This document shows positions 14,643 to 20,090 of a DNA stretch of 21,715 nt, piece after piece. Every line of letters starts with the position of its first letter. Within the stretch, counting starts at the first letter, position 1. The stretch is from Rhodospirillaceae bacterium (GTDB lineage: Bacteria; Pseudomonadota; Alphaproteobacteria; Puniceispirillales; Puniceispirillaceae): assembly GCA_002721775.1 (NCBI GenBank), contig PBLM01000028.1:26902-48616 (forward strand), read 5' to 3'. The translations under genes and the position numbers were made by a program. Below the pieces are notes generated by a model, which was not told the origin of the DNA, did no database searches, and saw nothing but the letters and a program-made list of their open reading frames with translations.

Positions 14643-15142
14643 TGGTAAATTCACTCGTTCATAATGTTTTTTCAAGAGGTGGCAAAGGACTTACGCGCTT
14701 GCTTTTTCTGGTTTGTGCTGGGCTGTTGACAGATGCATTTTCAAATTTGCCTTTCACCCCGGCAATTGCGGAACCGATTGTAATTCTTGAATATCAAGGC
14801 TCGGAGATAATTCCAGATGGTGACGGCGGCATGCATCCATTCAGACTGGATCCTAATTACTCTGCCCATCACAAAGTCATGCAGGATGAAACATTAAGTC
14901 ATATCATTAAAAATTATTATGGCGGTAGCGGCCTGGATAACGCATTTGTTCAAATGGCAATAGTGAAAAAAAATAGGTCAGCTTTTGTCCGCGCAAATCC
15001 AAATTATCTGTATGCTGGAAAGTCTTTACATTTGCCGTCGCTGAATGAAATCAGAGCTATGCTAATAAGAAAAACAAAGTCTCCTAAACATGCTGAGCCA
15101 ACAAGAGATAACCGTGAAGAAATATTTTTCTTTGGCAGCTAA
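14642..15142 (+). CDS. Exported LysM-like protein in the flgP-flgT-flgA operon
   Basis: 166 residues. The ATG shares one base with the flgT stop (TGATG). A signal peptide of about 43 residues (hydrophobic RLLFLVCAGLL, end at PAIA) predicts export. Residues about 78-133 resemble a LysM or FimV-type fold: KVMQDETLSHIIKNYYGGSG...VQMAIVKKNRSAFVRANPNYLYAGKSLHLPS, where the first turn and the final AGKSLHLPS are characteristic. LysM domains bind peptidoglycan, so a periplasmic anchor or peptidoglycan-contact role beside the basal body is likely. The C-terminus is basic, then NREEIFFFGS. It occupies the place near flgT where Vibrio encodes flgO, but I see no similarity to FlgO. Confidence 0.72.
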   Translation: MVNSLVHNVFSRGGKGLTRLLFLVCAGLLTDAFSNLPFTPAIAEPIVILEYQGSEIIPDGDGGMHPFRLDPNYSAHHKVMQDETLSHIIKNYYGGSGLDNAFVQMAIVKKNRSAFVRANPNYLYAGKSLHLPSLNEIRAMLIRKTKSPKHAEPTRDNREEIFFFGS

Positions 15143-15869
15143 AAGGCTTTTTGTCACAATCGGATTTTTGCTGTTCAACTTAAACGGGCTGCACGCAGAC
15201 GGATATATCTCTGGTATTGAGCTGCGTGATGAGCTGAACAATTATCTGGCTGAACAGGGATTGATAGGAAGGCCTGCCCTTGACAAAGCTCGTCAATTTA
15301 GGGCTTGCAGTACAGGTCTCCAGATGTCTCCTCTTTTTGGTAGTTTTCAAACAATTGAAATCCGCTGTCCTGATAATGATGGCTGGAAGATTGCAGTCAG
15401 AACACGACTTGGCACGGTTACTTCGCCTAATAAGGGAAGACAAGTACAAGTGCCAACTCCTAACTTGGAGGACAAGCAGATAGCAGTGGTGGTGAATAAG
15501 CGGCTGACAAAAAACAGTATTATTGGGCCAGGTGATGTTAGTCTTGAACCATTTACTGCAATATCATCTAAAGATTTTTTTACTCGTATCGATGATGTTG
15601 TTGGCCGACGTTTGAAACGCAGCCTGCATACCCGTCAGCTTGTAGAGGCGAGACATTTGAAAACAAATTGGATGATTGAAAAGGGTCAACCCGTCATTCT
15701 GGAAAGTGGATTTGGCGCGATTCAGGTCTTAAGTGAGGGAATTGCCCTTGATAATGCGCAATGGGGAGAATTGGCACGGTTCTTGAACACTAGATCAGAT
15801 AAAGAAGTATTTGGTAAGGTTGTTTCAGAAAAAAAAGTTGTCATTCGAACTAAAACTTCCCAAAAGTAA
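15114..15869 (+). CDS. flgA: Flagellar P-ring assembly chaperone FlgA
   Basis: 251 residues from a GTG at 15114, where a typical signal peptide starts (KKYFSLAAKRLFVTIGFLLFNLNGLHA); the ATG at 15090 would add eight polar residues. The gene overlaps the LysM-like gene by 29 nt. FlgA is a periplasmic chaperone that helps FlgI form the P-ring in the peptidoglycan layer. The N-terminal part has FRACSTGLQMSPLF...IEIRCPDNDGWKIAVRTRLG, with the conserved cysteine pair. The SAF domain follows (about 125-190: VVVNKRLTKNSIIGPGDVSLEP...DDVVGRRLKRSLHTRQLVEARHLK), then a C-terminal beta domain. flgI itself is outside the window. Confidence 0.88.
   Translation: MKKYFSLAAKRLFVTIGFLLFNLNGLHADGYISGIELRDELNNYLAEQGLIGRPALDKARQFRACSTGLQMSPLFGSFQTIEIRCPDNDGWKIAVRTRLGTVTSPNKGRQVQVPTPNLEDKQIAVVVNKRLTKNSIIGPGDVSLEPFTAISSKDFFTRIDDVVGRRLKRSLHTRQLVEARHLKTNWMIEKGQPVILESGFGAIQVLSEGIALDNAQWGELARFLNTRSDKEVFGKVVSEKKVVIRTKTSQK
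15772..15786 (+). promoter_or_regulatory. Sigma54-like site inside the flgA 3' end, upstream of flgM
   Basis: TGGCACGGTTCTTGA, preceded by T, matches TGGCACG-N4-TTG exactly but ends in A where the conserved -12 C should be. It lies inside the flgA coding sequence, 113 nt before the flgM ATG. It could be a weak internal promoter or chance. Confidence 0.25.
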
Positions 15870-15898
15870 GTCGTTACATACCACACTAGGAGGTAATA

Positions 15899-16210
15899 AT
15901 GGTTGATAGTGTTAAGAACGCCATCAGTCGTATTGAGACACCAAAGGCACGAAAAGCTGATATTCCGTCAGACAAAGGTGCCAAAGGGTCGAACTCAGCA
16001 CAGCCACAAGCTGCGGTTGCGGCAAGCGATTCCGTTCAGTTGAAATCAGCTGAGATCGCTTCCTCAGCTAAGGAAATGGCTGCTGCTGCGCCTGTGGACA
16101 TGAACAATGTCAATCGCATCAAGAGCGCGATAAAAGAGGGTAAATACCCTATCGATATCGATAAAATCTCTGATGCGCTGATGGATGCATATAGGGAGTT
16201 AAAGTCGTAG
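15899..16210 (+). CDS. flgM: Anti-sigma28 factor FlgM
   Basis: 103 residues, the usual length for FlgM. It binds FliA (7678) in the cytoplasm and is exported through the finished hook, which frees FliA for late genes. The N-terminal half is disordered-looking, rich in Ala, Ser and Lys. The FliA-binding helices are at the C-terminus (about 69-103): NNVNRIKSAIKEGKYPIDIDKISDALMDAYRELKS. A near-ideal AGGAGG ribosome site precedes the ATG, so strong translation is likely. The gene lies between flgA and an flgN-like gene as in enteric and Vibrio clusters. Confidence 0.92.
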   Translation: MVDSVKNAISRIETPKARKADIPSDKGAKGSNSAQPQAAVAASDSVQLKSAEIASSAKEMAAAAPVDMNNVNRIKSAIKEGKYPIDIDKISDALMDAYRELKS

Positions 16211-16239
16211 TAAGATCATTTTGACCGAGTGACTAGATT

Positions 16240-16563
16240 ATGACTATTCAACTTCCCTTGTCCGAAGTGATAGCGACTGCTAAGCAAAAGCTCAGCAGCG
16301 TTTCCGCATGCCTTAATGATTCAACGGCGTTTAGTGCATCTGTCGCTGAGTTCAACGAATGGCTTACGGAGCATAAAGATCTTATTTCTGCACCTACATT
16401 AGAAGAGGCGAGCGTACGCCTTGAAATTGAGCAACTTATCCATCAGCTGACCCGGCTTGAGCTGCAGGCTCACTACAACATCTCTCTAATAAACGGAATG
16501 CAGAGCTATATTCATGGAAAGCTCGAACACAATACCACTCCTAACACCCAGTATCACCGCTAA
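16240..16563 (+). CDS. flgN: FlgN-like export chaperone (by position and shape)
   Basis: 107 helical residues without signal or membrane segments, 29 nt behind flgM. FlgN is the cytoplasmic chaperone of the hook-filament junction proteins FlgK and FlgL. The predicted fold is a long antiparallel helix bundle (AKQKLSSVSACL, SASVAEFNEWL, EASVRLEIEQLIHQLTRLELQAHYNISLINGMQSYIHG), and the final QSYIHG resembles the end of the FlgN helix. It is shorter than Escherichia coli FlgN (138 residues). Sequence similarity is weak by eye, so the call rests on shape and the flgA-flgM-X order. FlgK and FlgL genes are not in the window. Confidence 0.6.
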   Translation: MTIQLPLSEVIATAKQKLSSVSACLNDSTAFSASVAEFNEWLTEHKDLISAPTLEEASVRLEIEQLIHQLTRLELQAHYNISLINGMQSYIHGKLEHNTTPNTQYHR

Positions 16564-16632
16564 GGATGAATTGACAAAAACAGTGGCCATACCTGATAGT
16601 GTCATCAAGAGATAAGTGAGGGGTTGAAGGCT

Positions 16633-17052
16633 GTGACTATTGCTGTTTTTATGTCAAATTTTGGTTTCGCCGCCGTAATTTTTCTGCTTCTTCTGGCCGT
16701 TATCTTTCTCGTGAACAGCTTTCAGAAAAAAACACTGAGTGTCTTGGCTCGCCTATCTGCTACTTACAATGATATTGAGACTATTCTAGTGCGGATTACA
16801 AATTCCATAGATCTGATGAACACGCAAGTAAAAGGGCTTGAAAGCCAACTTGATAAAATCGAACAGACCGAAGAACGATTACAGAGAGAGCTGACGCGCC
16901 TAGCTGATGGCACATCTGCGCAAGGCCAGCTTTCAAAGGCCATAGAGCTGGCTAGAGACGGAGCCTCAGTATCTGAAATTATGTTATCAACAAAGCTGCC
17001 AAAAGAAGAGGCTGAGGCAATTGCCCGTTATCACAGTGAGCAAAAAGGATAG
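16633..17052 (+). CDS. Membrane-anchored DUF2802-like protein
   Basis: 139 residues from a GTG at 16633 (GAGGGG at 16618-16623); TTG 16624 and ATG 16651 are alternatives. Residues about 8-30 form one membrane segment, followed by a coiled coil (about 40-95, IETILVRITNSIDLMNTQVKGLESQLDKIEQTEERLQRELTRL). The C-terminal 40 residues (QLSKAIELARDGASVSEIMLSTKLPKEEAEAIARYH) match the DUF2802 helix-turn-helix-like motif, with its GAS-E-I---L--EAE pattern. DUF2802 proteins are common at the ends of chemotaxis/flagellar operons in polar-flagellated gammaproteobacteria, and their function is unknown. The gene is last in the flgP operon and converges with the lipoprotein gene at 17078. Confidence 0.7.
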   Translation: MTIAVFMSNFGFAAVIFLLLLAVIFLVNSFQKKTLSVLARLSATYNDIETILVRITNSIDLMNTQVKGLESQLDKIEQTEERLQRELTRLADGTSAQGQLSKAIELARDGASVSEIMLSTKLPKEEAEAIARYHSEQKG

Positions 17053-17077
17053 CCTGCAGATCCCTCAAACGCACTGT

Positions 17078-17434
17078 CTAGAGTGTAAAAACGCTCAATT
17101 TGCAATTCATGCTGAAATATTTGTTCCTTTTCTGCGCTGCTACCTGGCCAGTTTTGCGGTCGATCTGTAGACTAATACCACTGTCCTCAATCATCAAAAA
17201 ATTGCTATCAACAGAGGTGATGGTAGCCTCACGCTCGCCACTTGAACTTGTGATTCTTGCGGTTCCGCCTTTTTTGGCATGACGCACAATGATATCGTTA
17301 ACTTCAAGTCGAGAGTTGTTACAGCTGTATTTTTCATGCCTGAACCGCTCCAGATTACACCCGCTAAAAAAAGTAAGACTGAAACCTATTAGTAGCATTG
17401 CTTTGGCATGTCTATGTTTGGGTATTTTTCTCAT
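17078..17434 (-). CDS. Small lipoprotein, second gene of the acidic-repeat operon
   Basis: 118 residues from the ATG at 17434. The frame is open further up to 17557, but that part lies inside the neighbouring gene and reads as a Met/Lys/Arg-rich shadow. A basic N-terminus (RKIPKHRHAK), a hydrophobic core and the lipobox FFSGC (Cys26) predict a lipoprotein. The mature part has three Cys (lipid Cys26, one near 38, one near 112) and a beta-rich core: VNDIIVRHAKKGGTARITSSSGEREATITSVDSNFLMIEDSGISLQID. No clear ribosome site; the 23-nt overlap with the upstream gene suggests coupled translation. I do not recognise the family. Confidence 0.6.
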   Translation of the reverse strand: MRKIPKHRHAKAMLLIGFSLTFFSGCNLERFRHEKYSCNNSRLEVNDIIVRHAKKGGTARITSSSGEREATITSVDSNFLMIEDSGISLQIDRKTGQVAAQKRNKYFSMNCKLSVFTL

Positions 17435-18317
17435 CTGTTTCAGAATCATTGTCATCGGGGGGCGGTGTGTCATGAGCCGGCGACGTCTTTGCAGCTGACA
17501 TTCCAGAATCTTCAACTGTAAATTCTTGGTCTGTCTCTGCTTTAGCATCATCATCATCTGAGCTCGGCGTGTCTTCAGCCGGCGACGTCATTTGCAGGTT
17601 TTTTTCCCCATCGCTTTCCGTTGTGTCTGTAGCAGAAACGCCTGAATCTTCAACTGTATTTTCTAGCTCTGTTTCCGTCTCATCTGTGGACATTTCTTCT
17701 GTCCTTTCAACTGGCAATTGCTCAGATGAGTCAGCTTCAGATTCCGTGTCCATCTCTTGCATTTCTGGCGCATCAAGTGTGACAGGTTGCTCAGTTTCGC
17801 GCTTTTCAGCTGGCCCTTCTTCAGAGATCAGCTTAGCCTTGCCGGTTTCAATAAGGCGAGCTGCATCGTCCCTGCCAACGGTAATTGCTACACCGCTAGG
17901 TATTCGAACACCATTGACTTCTCCAGCTTCAATGGTCATCAGCTCATTCCATTCTTCAAAATGATCTGCGCTGTCAGGCAAGTCTTCATCATTTATAACA
18001 GTCTCGTCAGAATTCTCTGAATTGTCGACTAATTCTTGCGGTGTAATGGCTTCGACCGCAGGAATCATGGAATTTTGATTGAATTCTATGATCTTGCTGA
18101 CACGTGTGCGCAAGATATAAACTCGTGCTGCTAATATGCCAATTCTTTTGCTTTCATCTCGTTCTGTATCCAAAGCCGATATCAAAAAATTGTTTAGCTC
18201 ATCCAGAGATTTATCGATAAATTTTTCAATGATGGCATCACGTACCCGTATAGAGGTTGGTGACAAGGCTATGGATGACCCTGGGCCGGACCCGTTTGGT
18301 AGGGCTGCTGATTTCAT
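17412..18317 (-). CDS. Acidic repeat-containing protein divergent from flgB
   Basis: 301 residues from the ATG at 18317; 18329 is an alternative. N-terminal part (about 15-75): helical, IRVRDAIIEKFIDKSLDELNNFLISALDTERDESKRIGILAARVYILRTRVSKIIEF. Middle (about 125-165): small folded-looking segment with AGEVNGVRIPSGVAITVGRDDAARLIETGKAKLI. C-terminal half (about 170-301): highly acidic, rich in D, E, S and T, with an imperfect repeat (TVEDSGVSATDT and TVEDSGMSAAKT; TSPAEDTPSSDDDD and TSPAHDTPPPDDND). No signal peptide. I recognise no family. It shares its upstream region with sigma54-driven flgB, so it may be regulated with the flagellum. Confidence 0.68.
   Translation of the reverse strand: MKSAALPNGSGPGSSIALSPTSIRVRDAIIEKFIDKSLDELNNFLISALDTERDESKRIGILAARVYILRTRVSKIIEFNQNSMIPAVEAITPQELVDNSENSDETVINDEDLPDSADHFEEWNELMTIEAGEVNGVRIPSGVAITVGRDDAARLIETGKAKLISEEGPAEKRETEQPVTLDAPEMQEMDTESEADSSEQLPVERTEEMSTDETETELENTVEDSGVSATDTTESDGEKNLQMTSPAEDTPSSDDDDAKAETDQEFTVEDSGMSAAKTSPAHDTPPPDDNDSETDEKNTQT
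17475..17658. repeat. Short direct repeats coding the acidic tail
   Basis: AGCCGGCGACGTC occurs at 17475-17487 and 17577-17589 (102 nt apart). GAATCTTCAACTGTA occurs at 17506-17520 and 17644-17658 (138 nt apart). They encode the repeated TSPA and TVEDSG motifs. The unequal distances mean the units have changed length since duplication, as in slippage- or recombination-prone coding repeats. Confidence 0.7.
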
Positions 18318-18339
18318 TTTTTTCTCCATCAGAACAACT

Positions 18340-18354
18340 TGGCACCCTATTTGC
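18340..18354 (+). promoter_or_regulatory. Sigma54 promoter of flgBCD
   Basis: TGGCACCCTATTTGC, preceded by T: full TGGCAC and TTTGC with correct spacing, the only one of the strong sites with C at position 6. The predicted start is near 18365, giving a leader of about 65 nt to the flgB ATG. Confidence 0.8.
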
Positions 18355-18367
18355 AAATTCTACACCA
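18353..18367 (-). promoter_or_regulatory. Possible divergent sigma54 site sharing the -12 element with the flgB promoter
   Basis: Read on the - strand: TGGTGTAGAATTTGC. GG and TTTGC are at exact spacing but CA is replaced by TG. Its -12 GC is the reverse complement of the flgB -12 GC (shared TTGCAA at 18351-18356), so the two promoters could not be occupied at once. The predicted start near 18342 leaves a short leader to 18329 or 18317. Confidence 0.35.
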
Positions 18368-18430
18368 AAATGTGTATTCCACACTCATAAAAACAAGTTT
18401 TTTGAATTAGATGGGCAAGCGGTCTGCAAA

Positions 18431-18817
18431 ATGAGTAAAATTGGGAACTATTTAGAATTTCACGCACAGGCGCTGAATCTTCGTTCACGGCGAAATGAAA
18501 TTCTTGCTTCAAACATTGCAAATGCGGCCACGCCTCATTTCAAGGCACGTGATCTGAACTTTGACCGGGAAATCCAGCGTCATATTAAACATGGGCCTTT
18601 GCGCGTCACAAACGATGTTCATTTCCCAACCAATACACATCCTTTGCGTGAACAGATGCTGTTTCGGGATCCTATCAACCCCTCTTTGGATGGCAATACA
18701 GTAGAAATGGCTGTTGAGCAGATGGAATTCTCTGAGAATGTCATACGCTATCAGACCACGCTGCAGTTTCTTAATAATCGGATAAGTGGCTTGATGTCAG
18801 CTATTAGAGGGGAATAG
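18431..18817 (+). CDS. flgB: Flagellar proximal rod protein FlgB
   Basis: 128 residues from the ATG at 18431; the frame is open further upstream but the sigma54 promoter lies there. FlgB forms the innermost rod at the MS-ring. The rod-family motif (RNEILASNIANAATPHFKARDLNF, residues about 22-45) is intact, with a variable middle, and the C-terminal helix EMAVEQMEFSENVIRYQTTLQFLNNRISGLMSAI has the usual rod D0 pattern. The ribosome site is weak. flgC follows after 11 nt. Confidence 0.92.
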   Translation: MSKIGNYLEFHAQALNLRSRRNEILASNIANAATPHFKARDLNFDREIQRHIKHGPLRVTNDVHFPTNTHPLREQMLFRDPINPSLDGNTVEMAVEQMEFSENVIRYQTTLQFLNNRISGLMSAIRGE

Positions 18818-18828
18818 AGGGGAATTTC

Positions 18829-19245
18829 ATGCCTGACGTAAAGAATATCTTTGATATCGCAGGGCGCTCGATGGCTTCACAGATGATCCGTCTAAATACG
18901 GTTGCCAGTAATCTGGCGAATGCTGGGGCTGTGACAGGGAGTAAAGATAGTGCCTTTCGGGCGTTGAAGCCCATTTTTGAAACACAATTTGCAGATCAGT
19001 TGAAACGGACAGGTGTATCTACAGTTGATGTAGTTGACGTACAACCTGTTCTGCGCGAGCCGGAACGAGTTTACATGCCGCAGCATCCAGATTCAGATCA
19101 GGATGGTTATGTGTTTCGGGCGGCGGTTGATGAAAATGAAGAAATGGTTGAGATGTTGGAAGCATCTCGCCAATACCAAAATAACGTTGAGGTCGTCTCA
19201 ACTCTGCGCAGCTTGATGATGCGCACAATCTCGATGGGTAAATAA
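18829..19245 (+). CDS. flgC: Flagellar proximal rod protein FlgC
   Basis: 138 residues, the usual length. It shows the N-terminal rod motif (AGRSMASQMIRLNTVASNLANAG, residues about 9-31), the conserved FRALKPIFETQF, the family segment EPERVYMPQHPDSDQDGYVF, and the C-terminal D0 helix (EMLEASRQYQNNVEVVSTLRSLMMRTISMGK). FlgC stacks above FlgB in the proximal rod. GAGGGGAA precedes the ATG. fliE, which follows flgC in many alphaproteobacteria, is absent; flgD comes next, as in gammaproteobacterial clusters. Confidence 0.95.
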   Translation: MPDVKNIFDIAGRSMASQMIRLNTVASNLANAGAVTGSKDSAFRALKPIFETQFADQLKRTGVSTVDVVDVQPVLREPERVYMPQHPDSDQDGYVFRAAVDENEEMVEMLEASRQYQNNVEVVSTLRSLMMRTISMGK

Positions 19246-19267
19246 AGTCGTCTGACCGGAGAAAATT

Positions 19268-19966
19268 ATGAGTACTGTTGACAGCAATCAATCTCTGAAC
19301 AACATCCTTGACAAACTGGGTATCCAGCCTCAAGAGCAGAAAAAACGAGCCGAAGGTGCCGCGCTGGGACAAGAGGATTTCCTGAAGCTGATGACAACAC
19401 AGCTACAGAATCAAGATCCGTTTGCGCCGATGGAAAATGCTGATTTCATTGCCCAGATGGCACAGTTTTCAACCGTTACAGGGATTACTGATATGGGGCA
19501 GTCCTTAAAGGGAATTTCAAACCAGCTCTCAGAATTTAGAATTGCAACAGCCACTAACATGTTGGGTAATTCAGTTCTGGTTCCTGGTAGCAGAGCTTAT
19601 CCTGACGCAGATGGCGCTGTGCATGGGGTTATTGATTTGCCTGCATCTACTGGCATGGTGAATGTGGCCTTTACATCTCAGAATGGTGACACCCTTTATA
19701 TTGAAGAATTAGGGGCACAGCCATCTGGGATGACCGGCTTCTCTTGGGAGAATATACCTCAGGAGATCCTTGAAAATAATGAATACATAACTGTTGAGGC
19801 ATTTGCTGACCAGGGTGATGGGCTTGAAGGCGTGTCAACTTCGGTCTTTGGTGAAGTTCTGGCTGCGTCAACAAGTGCCTCAGACGGCGTAATGCTGGAT
19901 GTGAAAGGCTATGGCGATATTAATGTGAATGAGGTTGTGCGTTTCCGTCAGAATTCTAGCCAATAA
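19268..19966 (+). CDS. flgD: Hook cap / hook assembly protein FlgD
   Basis: 232 residues, close to the typical 220-240. FlgD caps the growing hook and guides FlgE subunits into place, then is replaced. The conserved N-terminal region is clear: LGQEDFLKLMTTQLQNQDPFAPMENADFIAQMAQFSTVTGITDM (residues about 33-76). The NMLGNSVLVPG segment begins the C-terminal part, whose beta-rich FlgD Ig/tudor-like hybrid domain (about 90-228) contains VNVAFTSQNGDTLYIEELGAQPSGMTGFSW and the ending DINVNEVVRFRQ. The gene follows flgC after 22 nt. A sigma54 promoter behind it starts a separate unit for flgE. Confidence 0.93.
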   Translation: MSTVDSNQSLNNILDKLGIQPQEQKKRAEGAALGQEDFLKLMTTQLQNQDPFAPMENADFIAQMAQFSTVTGITDMGQSLKGISNQLSEFRIATATNMLGNSVLVPGSRAYPDADGAVHGVIDLPASTGMVNVAFTSQNGDTLYIEELGAQPSGMTGFSWENIPQEILENNEYITVEAFADQGDGLEGVSTSVFGEVLAASTSASDGVMLDVKGYGDINVNEVVRFRQNSSQ

Positions 19967-19982
19967 AGAGAAGATAAAATTC

Positions 19983-19997
19983 TGGCATATAAGTTGC
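19983..19997 (+). promoter_or_regulatory. Sigma54 promoter of flgE
   Basis: TGGCATATAAGTTGC, preceded by C: TGGCA and TTGC at exact spacing. The predicted start near 20008 gives an 83-nt leader. Two small inverted repeats follow: AAGCC with GGCTT at about 20023-20044, and AAGAC (20061-20065) with GTCTT (20073-20077), the latter directly before the GGAG ribosome site at 20078-20081. Confidence 0.75.
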
Positions 19998-20090
19998 TCT
20001 GCCTAAATAGATGATGAGTGGAAGCCGGCGCCTAGTCTGGCTTTCGGACACAAAACAAATAAGACCGGATGTGTCTTGGAGAAATAGAAA

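Noticed and set aside
17435..17557. Met/Lys/Arg-rich N-terminal extension of the lipoprotein, suggesting a frameshifted fusion with the acidic protein
   Set aside because: It is the shadow frame of the acidic repeats; the lipoprotein signal begins at 17434 and both genes are complete in their own frames.
17475..17658. Repeats considered as a CRISPR or regulatory array
   Set aside because: Only two copies each, unequal spacing, and they encode an in-frame acidic protein repeat.
18257..18430. N-terminal extension of flgB in frame from 18257
   Set aside because: It runs through the sigma54 promoter and the divergent gene's start; the FlgB family begins near the ATG at 18431.
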